Assembly (NCBI RefSeq): GCF_000813965.1
Contig: NZ_JWLI01000002.1
Coordinates: 1-64,000, forward strand
DNA length: 64,000 nt
Direction of reading: 5' to 3'
Source of the DNA: Leisingera sp. ANG-M7
GTDB lineage: Bacteria > Pseudomonadota > Alphaproteobacteria > Rhodobacterales > Rhodobacteraceae
Shown here: positions 8,074-15,361 of the stretch, one piece after another
Layout: every line of letters begins with the position of its first letter
Position numbering within the stretch: position 1 is the stretch's first letter
Translations under genes and position numbers: made by a program
Notes under the pieces: model-generated
Told to the model about the DNA's origin: nothing
Database searches by the model: none
What the model saw: the letters and a program-made list of their open reading frames with translations, nothing else

Positions 8074-9132
8074 ATGAAACACTTCACAACGGTACTGGCC
8101 GCGGCTACGGCCTTAACCGCCTCGGCAGGCATCGCATCCGCCGACGCCGCCAGTCTGTCGGTCTTTGACTGGTCCGGCTACGAGGATCAGGGGTTCTACG
8201 GCGATTACGTTGCCAAATACGGCGGCGCGCCCAGCTACACCTATTTCGGCAGTGTCGAGGAGGCTTTCACCAAGCTGCAATCGGGTTTTGCCGCCGACCT
8301 CGCCCACCCCTGCACCGACGGCCTGCGCAAATGGGTGGCGGCGGGGCTCTTGAAGCCGATCGACACCTCGAAAATCAGCAACTGGGACAGCCTTCTGCCG
8401 CAGATCAAGGATGTGGACGGCGTCACCATTGACGGCCAGACCTATATGGTGCCGTTTGAGTGGGGCAACACCGGGCTGATCTATCGCACCGACCAGATTG
8501 ATGAGAGTGCTGTCTCTCTGCAGCTGATGGCCGACCCCGCCTATCAGGGCAAGATCGCCATTCCTGATGCAGCCTCCTCGGCCTATGCAATGGCGGCGCT
8601 GGCGACCGGCGCCTCCAGCTATACCGACATGTCGGACGAGGAATTCCAGAAAGCGTCTGATTTTCTGCGCCAGATCCACCCGAATGTGCGGTTCTACTGG
8701 TCCGATGCGGGCCAGCTGGATCAGGCCATCGCCAGCGGAGAGGTGCTGATGGGCTGGGGCTGGAACCAGTCGGAGCTGAACCTGATCTGGAACGAAACAC
8801 CGGCCAAGATGATGCGCGACGTAGACAAAGGTATTGCGACCTGGGTCTGCGGCTATGTGCATCTGAACTCCTCGACCCAGAGCGACGAGCAAGTTTATGA
8901 CATGCTGAATGCGCTGAGTTCTGAGCCCAGCGGCAAGTACATCATCGAAAACTGGGGCTATGCCCATGCCAATGCCGATGCCTTCAAATCCGCCGATCAG
9001 AGCCTGATCGAGACCTACGGTTTTGCCGATGTCGACAAGTTCTTCGAGGGCAGCCTGTTTTTCGATGCGGTCAACCCTGAGCTGGAGGGCCGGATGCTGA
9101 AGGAGTTCGAGCGCATCAAGGCCGGCTTCTGA
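8074..9132 (+). CDS. Periplasmic substrate-binding protein, PotD-like (second receptor)
   Basis: A 352-residue exported protein with a signal peptide (about residues 1-23, ending ASA-DAA). The mature region has SVFDWSGYEDQGFYGDYVAKYG and MVPFEWGNTGLIYRTDQ, both usual blocks of the spermidine/putrescine-binding family. It follows the ATPase by 19 bp and has AGGGAGGA upstream. This binding protein is distinct from that at 3227-4312 (different block sequences), so the operon carries two receptors. Downstream is a GC-rich hairpin (9143-9164) before the TMADH-like gene, which could protect the upstream message and raise receptor levels. The real ligand is unknown; polyamine-like family membership does not prove polyamine binding. 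Confidence 0.87.
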   Translation: MKHFTTVLAAATALTASAGIASADAASLSVFDWSGYEDQGFYGDYVAKYGGAPSYTYFGSVEEAFTKLQSGFAADLAHPCTDGLRKWVAAGLLKPIDTSKISNWDSLLPQIKDVDGVTIDGQTYMVPFEWGNTGLIYRTDQIDESAVSLQLMADPAYQGKIAIPDAASSAYAMAALATGASSYTDMSDEEFQKASDFLRQIHPNVRFYWSDAGQLDQAIASGEVLMGWGWNQSELNLIWNETPAKMMRDVDKGIATWVCGYVHLNSSTQSDEQVYDMLNALSSEPSGKYIIENWGYAHANADAFKSADQSLIETYGFADVDKFFEGSLFFDAVNPELEGRMLKEFERIKAGF

Positions 9133-9142
9133 TCCCCGCAAG

Positions 9143-9164
9143 CGGCGGGCCCTGACGCCCGCCG
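9143..9164 (+). other. Intercistronic hairpin
   Basis: CGGCGGGC (9143-9150) pairs perfectly with GCCCGCCG (9157-9164) around the 6-base loop CCTGAC. No T-run follows, so complete termination is unlikely; an mRNA-stabilising or attenuating role between the transporter and enzyme genes is plausible. A hairpin of the same size (8-bp stem, 6-base loop) recurs at 12507-12528. Confidence 0.5.
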
Positions 9165-9207
9165 TCCCGCCCAGACCAAAAACCAAAACGTAAAAGGATG
9201 TGCCAGC

Positions 9208-11283
9208 ATGCCAGGCGCAAATGGGTATTCCATTCTGTTCGAGCCGGTGAAGATCGGTCCCGTCACCACCCGCAACCGCTTTTTCCAGGTGCCGCATTGC
9301 ACCGGTCTGGGCCACGTCCGCCCGCAGGCCGAGGCCGCGGTGCGCGCGATGAAGGCGGAGGGTGGCTGGTCCGTGGTCTCAACCCAGGAGACGGAGATCC
9401 ATCCGACCTCTGATCTTGGCCCCTACGCCGAGCATCGGCTGTGGGACAAGCACGACATCCCGGCGCTGCGGCTGATGACGGACCAGGTCCACGCCAAGGG
9501 GTCGCTGGCGGCGATCCAGCTGGCCCATAACGGTCACCACGCCACCAACCACCTGACCCGCGCTCCGGCGCTGGGGGTCAGCGACCGCCCGATTGATGCG
9601 GTCTACCCGAAACAGGCCCGCGCCATGGACAAGCAGGACATCCGCGACCTGCGCCGCTGGCACCGCGACGCGGCACTGCGGGCAAAGGAGGCAGGCTTTG
9701 ACATCGTCTATGTCTACGCAGGCCACCAGATGACACTGCCGCATCATTTCCTGCTGCCGCAGTACAATACCCGCAGTGATGAATACGGCGGCTCGCTGGA
9801 AAACCGCGTCCGGCTGACCCGTGAACTGCTTGAAGACACCCGCGAGGTGCTGGACGGCCACTGCGCTGTCGCCTTCCGCTTTGCCGTTGACCAGATGATG
9901 GGCGCAGACGGAATGCAAGCCAGCGAAGAGGGCCGTGCGGTAGTCGAGATGCTGGCGGATCTGCCCGATCTCTGGGATGTGAATGTCGCCGACTGGAGCA
10001 ACGATAGCCAGACCACCCGGTTTCAGCCTGAAGATGGCTATCAGATCCCCTACACCGATTTCGTGAAGCAGGTGACGAACAAGCCGGTGGTAGGCGTCGG
10101 CCGTTTCACCTCGCCTGACCTGATGGCCTCGCTGGTCTCCAAGGGCGTGCTGGACCTCATTGGCGCCGCCCGCCCCTCTATCGCTGATCCGTTCCTTCCG
10201 AATAAGATTGAGGAAAGCCGGATCGAGGAAATCCGCGAATGCATCGGCTGCAACATCTGTGTTTCTGCCGACAATCTCGGCGTCCCGATCCGCTGCACCC
10301 AGAACCCCACGATGGGCGAGGAATGGCGGCGCAAGTGGCATCCTGAGCAGGTCGCTCCGAAACAGCAGGAAGAGGCCGCGCTGGTGGTCGGCTCAGGCCC
10401 TGCCGGTCTGGAATGCGCGATGCAACTGGCCAAGCGCGGCTATCAGGTGACGCTGGCCGAAGCGGCAGAGGAATTCGGCGGCCGGGTGCTGAAGGAAAGC
10501 AGGCTGAAGGGCCTGTCCGCCTGGAAACGGGTCGCCGACAACCGCCTGTGGGACCTGCAGCAGCGCGGAAATGTTCAGATGTTCACCGGCAGCAAACTTG
10601 GCGCCGCTGAGGTTGCAGAACTCGGCATCCCCAATGTCTTTCTGGCCACCGGCAGCACCTGGCACCGCGACGGGCGCGGCCGCACCTCTCCGCTGCCGTT
10701 GGAGATCAAGGACATACCCGTCTTCACTCCCGACGACGTGATGGAAGGCACCCTGCCGCCGGACAATGGTCCTGTGCTGCTTTATGACGACGATCAGGGC
10801 TACATCGGCGGCGTGCTGGCCAGCCATCTGGCCGCCGCAGGCCGCAAGGTGGTGCTGGTGACGCCGGGTGCCATTGCCTCGGCCTTCACGGATCTGACGC
10901 TTGAACAGCACCGGGTGCAGGCGGAACTGCTGGAGGCAGGTGTGGAAATCATCCCGCTGCATTCCCTCCAATCCGCGGATGGCGACGGCGCGGAACTGGC
11001 CTGCATATATACCAGCCGCACCCGCCGTGTGGACTGTGCGAGCCTGCTGCTGGTCACCTCCCGCCAGCGCGACACCGCGCTTTATGATGAGCTGAAAGCA
11101 GATCACGCGGACAGTTTCACCACGCTGGAGCTGATCGGCGACGCGGCCTCCCCCGGCCTGATTGCCGATGCGGTCTTTGCCGGCCATCTGGCGGCCCGCA
11201 ATTTCGAACGCGACCCGGCGGCGGCAGATGCCGATTGGTTCCGCCGCGAACTGATTTCCCTCGAAGACATGGGAGGCGCATGA
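9208..11283 (+). CDS. Trimethylamine-dehydrogenase-like FMN/4Fe-4S flavoprotein demethylase with altered substrate pocket
   Basis: A 691-residue protein with the full TMADH/DMADH layout: an OYE-like FMN barrel (residues 1-340), a 4Fe-4S site and a C-terminal FAD/NAD-like fold starting with VVGSGPAGLECA. From my memory of Methylophilus TMADH, Cys31 (NRFFQVPHC) matches the cysteine that binds 6-S-FMN. Tyr170, His173 and Asp266 match the catalytic triad, and Cys345, Cys348, Cys351 and Cys363 match the cluster ligands. The aromatic bowl is not kept: Glu61, Ala106 and Asp355 replace Tyr60, Trp105 and Trp355, while Trp263 remains. The expected reaction is oxidative N-demethylation with formaldehyde release and electrons passed to an ETF; no ETF gene is in the window. 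The stop overlaps the Rieske start by one base, so the two proteins are coupled. Confidence 0.85.
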   Translation: MPGANGYSILFEPVKIGPVTTRNRFFQVPHCTGLGHVRPQAEAAVRAMKAEGGWSVVSTQETEIHPTSDLGPYAEHRLWDKHDIPALRLMTDQVHAKGSLAAIQLAHNGHHATNHLTRAPALGVSDRPIDAVYPKQARAMDKQDIRDLRRWHRDAALRAKEAGFDIVYVYAGHQMTLPHHFLLPQYNTRSDEYGGSLENRVRLTRELLEDTREVLDGHCAVAFRFAVDQMMGADGMQASEEGRAVVEMLADLPDLWDVNVADWSNDSQTTRFQPEDGYQIPYTDFVKQVTNKPVVGVGRFTSPDLMASLVSKGVLDLIGAARPSIADPFLPNKIEESRIEEIRECIGCNICVSADNLGVPIRCTQNPTMGEEWRRKWHPEQVAPKQQEEAALVVGSGPAGLECAMQLAKRGYQVTLAEAAEEFGGRVLKESRLKGLSAWKRVADNRLWDLQQRGNVQMFTGSKLGAAEVAELGIPNVFLATGSTWHRDGRGRTSPLPLEIKDIPVFTPDDVMEGTLPPDNGPVLLYDDDQGYIGGVLASHLAAAGRKVVLVTPGAIASAFTDLTLEQHRVQAELLEAGVEIIPLHSLQSADGDGAELACIYTSRTRRVDCASLLLVTSRQRDTALYDELKADHADSFTTLELIGDAASPGLIADAVFAGHLAARNFERDPAAADADWFRRELISLEDMGGA

Positions 11284-12482
11284 TGCCCAAAGACGACTTG
11301 CAAGTGATGCGTGAGCTGATGGAGAGCCACCGCGAGGGATTTGCGCTGGAACGGCATTTCTACACCTCGGAAGCGGTCTATGACCACGACATCAAGATGT
11401 TTTGGAACCGCAACTGGATCTGGGTGGGCCACGTCAGCCAGATTGCGGAACCCGGCGACTATTTCCTGTTTGACTACGGCCCGGAGTCGGTGATCGTCGT
11501 GCGCGACCGCGAAGGCGAAGTGCGCGCCCATCTGAATGTCTGCCGCCACCGCGGCTCCCGCGTGTGTTTGGAAAAACAGGGCACGGCGCGGGTGTTCTCC
11601 TGCCCCTATCACGCCTGGACCTTCGGGCTGGATGGGAAACTGCGCGGCGGCCGCGCCATGGGGCCGGATTTCGACCCGTCCGACTACGGGCTTTTCCCGG
11701 TACAGGTGCAGATTTTCCAGGGGCTCATCTTCATCTGCGCCGATGAAAACCCGCCGCCGCTGGCGAAAAGCCTGGACCGCCTGGCACCGCTGTCAGCTCC
11801 GATGGAGCTGGAGAACCTGAAACTGGCGCATGAGGCCTCCTATCCGGTGCCTGCCAACTGGAAGCTGGCGCTGGAAAACTACCTGGAATGCTACCACTGC
11901 GCCCCATCGCATCAGGAGTATTCCCGCAGCCACTCGCTCAAGGATCCGGCGGATGTGGCGAAATACGGCGCGGACTTGCGCGAACGCTCCGCTTCCATCG
12001 GCCTGCCGGTAGAAGAGCTGGACCTGACCGGTCCCAACGCACAGGCGCCGGGCTCGGACGTCTACTGGCGCCGTTACCCTCTTTTCCCCGGCTACCAGAC
12101 CGGCAGCAGGGACGGCGAGCCGTTGGCGCCCCCGCTGGGCAGCCTCAGCGGCCACGACGGCGGGGCCACCGATCTGGCCATTGGCACGCTGAACTACTTC
12201 CTGATCTATGCCGACCATCTGGTGGGTTACCGGTTTGTGCCTCGCGGCCTGCAGGAAACCGACATCCAGATCGCTTGGTACGTACGCGGCGATGCCGAAG
12301 AGGGACGCGATTATACCAAGGAAGCCCTGACTTGGTTGTGGCATGTCACCTCACTCGATGATGAGCGCATCATCCGCCACAATCAGGAGGGCGTGAACTC
12401 GTACCGTTTTGCGCCCGGTCCGCTGTCAGAGATGGAATGGAGCCTGCCCGGCTTCTACCGCAGCTATTTCAGCATGATCTGA
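11283..12482 (+). CDS. Rieske non-heme iron oxygenase, alpha subunit (GbcA-like demethylase)
   Basis: A 399-residue protein with an N-terminal Rieske domain, Cys87-x-His89 and Cys107-x2-His110, and a catalytic domain with the bridging acid and iron ligands in ENYLECYHCAPSH (Glu202, His205, His210) and a later Asp around 359-360. The family includes glycine betaine demethylase GbcA, stachydrine demethylase and ring-hydroxylating dioxygenases. In this context an N-demethylase for a quaternary or methylated amine is most likely. The start at 11283 has GGGAGG 6 bases upstream and overlaps the preceding stop. No reductase partner (GbcB-type) lies next to it; the flavoprotein upstream could supply electrons, but that is inference. 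The MttB-like gene follows after a hairpin at 12507-12528. Confidence 0.87.
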   Translation: MPKDDLQVMRELMESHREGFALERHFYTSEAVYDHDIKMFWNRNWIWVGHVSQIAEPGDYFLFDYGPESVIVVRDREGEVRAHLNVCRHRGSRVCLEKQGTARVFSCPYHAWTFGLDGKLRGGRAMGPDFDPSDYGLFPVQVQIFQGLIFICADENPPPLAKSLDRLAPLSAPMELENLKLAHEASYPVPANWKLALENYLECYHCAPSHQEYSRSHSLKDPADVAKYGADLRERSASIGLPVEELDLTGPNAQAPGSDVYWRRYPLFPGYQTGSRDGEPLAPPLGSLSGHDGGATDLAIGTLNYFLIYADHLVGYRFVPRGLQETDIQIAWYVRGDAEEGRDYTKEALTWLWHVTSLDDERIIRHNQEGVNSYRFAPGPLSEMEWSLPGFYRSYFSMI

Positions 12483-12506
12483 ACAGCCATAGCCCTAAAC
12501 TCTACC

Positions 12507-12528
12507 GCAGGCCGCCCGCACGGCCTGC
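12507..12528 (+). other. Intercistronic hairpin
   Basis: GCAGGCCG (12507-12514) pairs with CGGCCTGC (12521-12528) around the 6-base loop CCCGCA. It lies between the Rieske gene and the MttB-like gene and lacks a T-run. It matches the hairpin at 9143-9164 in stem and loop length, so the two bracket the flavoprotein-Rieske gene pair. Confidence 0.5.
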
Positions 12529-12552
12529 CCAGACCTTTCCGGAGACCGATAT

Positions 12553-14124
12553 ATGGTTGACGTCACCAAGACCCGAACCCGGCGCCGCAGCGGCGGCCGC
12601 GATGCCCGCGCCGCGGCCCGCAGCCAGTCCACCGCCAGCCAGGCGATCTGGCCCGGCATCTCCGGCGGCCGCTATCGGCCCTTGTCGGATGCCGGCATGC
12701 AGAAGATCCACAACGCCGCGCTGACCATCCTTGAGCGCACCGGCATCGGGGATCCGACAGAGGAGCTGCTGGATCTGGTGCTGCCCAAGGGCGCCATCCT
12801 CAGCGAACACGGCCGCCTCTGCTTTCCACGGGCGCTGATGGAGGATCTTCTGGCCGGTGCGGCCAATGAGTTTTACGTCCACGCCCGCGGCAGCCGTGCA
12901 GGCAAGGACGACATGCACTGTACCAAGGACAAGGTCTATTACGCCAACTCCGGAACCGCGGTGACAACCTTTGACGCCGCCAGCCGCAGCTACCGCCCTT
13001 CCACTATCCGCGACGTCTATGACTTCACCCGGCTGGTGGACCGGCTCGACAACATCCACATGACCGGCGACACCGTGCTGGGAACCGATGTGCCGCAGGA
13101 TTTCGAGCATGACATGTCGATGCTCTATTCCATTCTGGCGGGCAGCGAGAAACCGTCCTGCCTCACCTTCCGCGACCGTTCCCACATCAAGCCGGCGATC
13201 GAAATGTTCGACATCGCCTCCGGCGGAGAGGGGAAATTCCTGCAAAAACCCTCGGTGATCTTCGGAGGCTGCCCGATCGTTTCGCCGCTGCGGCTGGGGC
13301 GCGAGAACCTGGAGATCATGATCGACACCGCCAAATTGGGCCTGACCTGCGATCTGGCAGTGCCGCCGCAGGCCGGGGCGACCTCCCCTGCCCCGCTGGC
13401 CGGCACCCTGGCGCAAGCGGTGGCCGAAACCCTGTCCTGCGTCGCCATCGTCAACCTGATCAACCCCGGCACGCCGGTCGTCTTTGCCGCCTGGCCCTTC
13501 ATCACCGATCTGCGCACAGGCTCGTTCACCGGCGGATCGGGCGAGCAGGCGCTGATCGGCGCTGCCGCGATCCAGATGGGCAATTTCTACAACCTGCCCA
13601 CCTCCGTCGGCTGCGGCATGACGGATTCCAAGATCCCGGACGCGCAATACGGTCTGGAAAAGGCGCTGACCTTCAGCCTAGCGGCCCACGCCGGCGCCAA
13701 CCGCCTGTGTGAATTCGGCGGCATGGTCGGCTCGCTGATGGGCTGTTCGTTCGAGTCGATGGTGATCGACGATGAGGCCGCCGGCATGATCTCCCGCACC
13801 CTGCGAGGGATCGAGGTCAGCGACGACACCCTCTCGGTTGATGTGATCCACGACTGCGCTACTGGACCGGGCCATTTCCTCGGCAACACCCAGACGCTGC
13901 AGTATATGGAGACGGAATACGTCTACCCCGACCTGATGGACCGGGAACTGACCGACACCTGGGAAAAGGCCGGCAAACAGACCATGTTCGACCGCGCCCG
14001 CGAGGTGTCGGACAGGATCCTGGGCGAGCATTATCCGAATTACCTCGGCAGCAAGCTCGACGCAGAGGTCCGCGCCAAGTTCCCGGTCAAACTGCCGCCG
14101 GAGGCGATGCGCCCCGGCAGATGA
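12553..14124 (+). CDS. MttB-family (non-pyrrolysine) trimethylamine methyltransferase homologue 1
   Basis: A 523-residue MttB superfamily protein with a typical length and an ungapped frame. There is no in-frame amber codon, so it is a non-pyrrolysine member like MtgB or MtpB, which act on glycine betaine or proline betaine. The core includes LSDAGMQKIHNAALTILERTGI near residue 45 and AQAVAETLSCVAIVNLINPGTPVVFAAWPF in the barrel. The first 25 residues are a basic Arg/Gly/Ala tail. In characterised systems a methyl group moves from the amine to a corrinoid protein; no corrinoid-binding gene or reactivase is visible here, so the acceptor is unclear. GGAG lies 9 bases before the start. It is the last gene of the plus-strand cluster and ends 15 bp from the opposing enolase-family gene. 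Confidence 0.87.
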   Translation: MVDVTKTRTRRRSGGRDARAAARSQSTASQAIWPGISGGRYRPLSDAGMQKIHNAALTILERTGIGDPTEELLDLVLPKGAILSEHGRLCFPRALMEDLLAGAANEFYVHARGSRAGKDDMHCTKDKVYYANSGTAVTTFDAASRSYRPSTIRDVYDFTRLVDRLDNIHMTGDTVLGTDVPQDFEHDMSMLYSILAGSEKPSCLTFRDRSHIKPAIEMFDIASGGEGKFLQKPSVIFGGCPIVSPLRLGRENLEIMIDTAKLGLTCDLAVPPQAGATSPAPLAGTLAQAVAETLSCVAIVNLINPGTPVVFAAWPFITDLRTGSFTGGSGEQALIGAAAIQMGNFYNLPTSVGCGMTDSKIPDAQYGLEKALTFSLAAHAGANRLCEFGGMVGSLMGCSFESMVIDDEAAGMISRTLRGIEVSDDTLSVDVIHDCATGPGHFLGNTQTLQYMETEYVYPDLMDRELTDTWEKAGKQTMFDRAREVSDRILGEHYPNYLGSKLDAEVRAKFPVKLPPEAMRPGR

Positions 14125-14139
14125 TGCCGGGGGCCGTGT

Positions 14140-15348
14140 TCACTGAACCACTGGCTCCTGCGCCAACTCCAGATGCAGTTTGCTGCCGGTATAGGGGCTG
14201 GCGGCGATGGCTGCATCGTCCAGCTCCACCCCCAGGCCCGGCTCCTTGGAGGGGATCACATAGCCGTCCTCCCAGGTGATCGCGGACTTGAGACAGGACA
14301 TATAGGGGCCTTCGAAAGTGCCGATGCTTTCCAAGATCAGAAAGTTCGGGCTGCACGTGGCAATCTGAATATTCGCTGCCGCCACCACCGGCCCGCAGTA
14401 AAGATGCGGCGCGATCAGGGCCTGCCGGGTTTCGGCCATGGAGGCGATCTTCTTGGCCTCCAAGAGGCCGCCAACCCGCCCCAAGTCCATTTGCAGGATC
14501 GAGGCCGCTCCCGCCTCCAGCACGCGGGCGAATTCATGTTTGGTGCAGAGCCGCTCACCGGTGGAGATTGGCACGGAGGTAAACCGCGCGACCTCTGCCA
14601 TATCGGCGGGATTTTCCGGCGGCACCGGTTCCTCGAACCACAAGGGCTCATAGGGTTCCAGCCGCCGCGCCATCCGTTTTGCGCCCGATACGGTGAACTG
14701 TCCGTGGGTGCCGAACAGCAGGTCCGCACGGGTGCCGACCGCCTCACGGATGCGCTTCACGAACATTTCGCTGCGCTCCAGGTCCTCCAGCCGCGGCTGA
14801 TGCCCGTCATAGATCGTATACGGCCCGGCCGGGTCGAATTTCACTGCGGTAAAGCCCTGCTCCACCCGCTGCAGTGCAACTTCCGCCGCCATATCCGGGT
14901 CGTTGTAGACATTGGGCGTGTCCGGGTCCGGGTAGACGTCGCCTTCCGGCGGGTACAGGTAGGTATAGCTGCGCAGCCGCTCATGCACCTGGCCGCCCAT
15001 CAGCTCATACACCGGCTTGCCCGCGGCCTTGCCGATGATGTCCCAGCAGGCCATTTCCAGACCGCTCAGCACTCCCATCACCGTCACATCCGGCCGCATC
15101 GAATAGCCCGCGCCATAGGATTTGCGCCAAAGCTTCTCGATATGGTGCGGGTCGCAGCCCACGAATTGGCGGGCAAACATCTCCTCTGCCATGGCACAGC
15201 ACAGATCCGGGCCGAAGGTGGCGTTATAAATCTCGCCCACCCCGGTGATACCGCAAGCGGTGGTCAGGCGCACAAAGATGAAATAGCGCCCGCCATGGCG
15301 CGGCGGCGGGTTGCCGAACACAAAGGTTTCGATCTTATCGAGCTTCAT
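14140..15348 (-). CDS. Enolase-superfamily (mandelate racemase/galactonate dehydratase-like) protein
   Basis: A 402-residue protein with the N-terminal capping and C-terminal barrel of the DgoD/RspA-like branch. Visible parts are GLEMACWDIIGKAAGKPVYELMGG, WFEEPVPPENPADM, STGERL and APHLYCGP. By comparison with DgoD from memory, His in FGTHGQF and His in APHL match the catalytic bases, and Glu in FEEP and GER match two metal ligands. The usual first ligand Asp (VDFHG) is Gly here (FGTHG). The start at 15348 has AGGGAA 6 bases upstream; the frame is open to 15390. The gene lies 13 bp after the GMC oxidoreductase stop, so they form an operon. Dehydration or isomerisation of a polyhydroxy acid or betaine derivative is likely; the substrate is unknown. 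Confidence 0.8.
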   Translation of the reverse strand: MKLDKIETFVFGNPPPRHGGRYFIFVRLTTACGITGVGEIYNATFGPDLCCAMAEEMFARQFVGCDPHHIEKLWRKSYGAGYSMRPDVTVMGVLSGLEMACWDIIGKAAGKPVYELMGGQVHERLRSYTYLYPPEGDVYPDPDTPNVYNDPDMAAEVALQRVEQGFTAVKFDPAGPYTIYDGHQPRLEDLERSEMFVKRIREAVGTRADLLFGTHGQFTVSGAKRMARRLEPYEPLWFEEPVPPENPADMAEVARFTSVPISTGERLCTKHEFARVLEAGAASILQMDLGRVGGLLEAKKIASMAETRQALIAPHLYCGPVVAAANIQIATCSPNFLILESIGTFEGPYMSCLKSAITWEDGYVIPSKEPGLGVELDDAAIAASPYTGSKLHLELAQEPVVQ

Positions 15349-15361
15349 CTGAAATTCCCTG

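Noticed and set aside
12553-14124. Pyrrolysine (in-frame amber) in the MttB genes
   Set aside because: Both MttB genes read through without any in-frame TAG, so they are ordinary non-pyrrolysine members.
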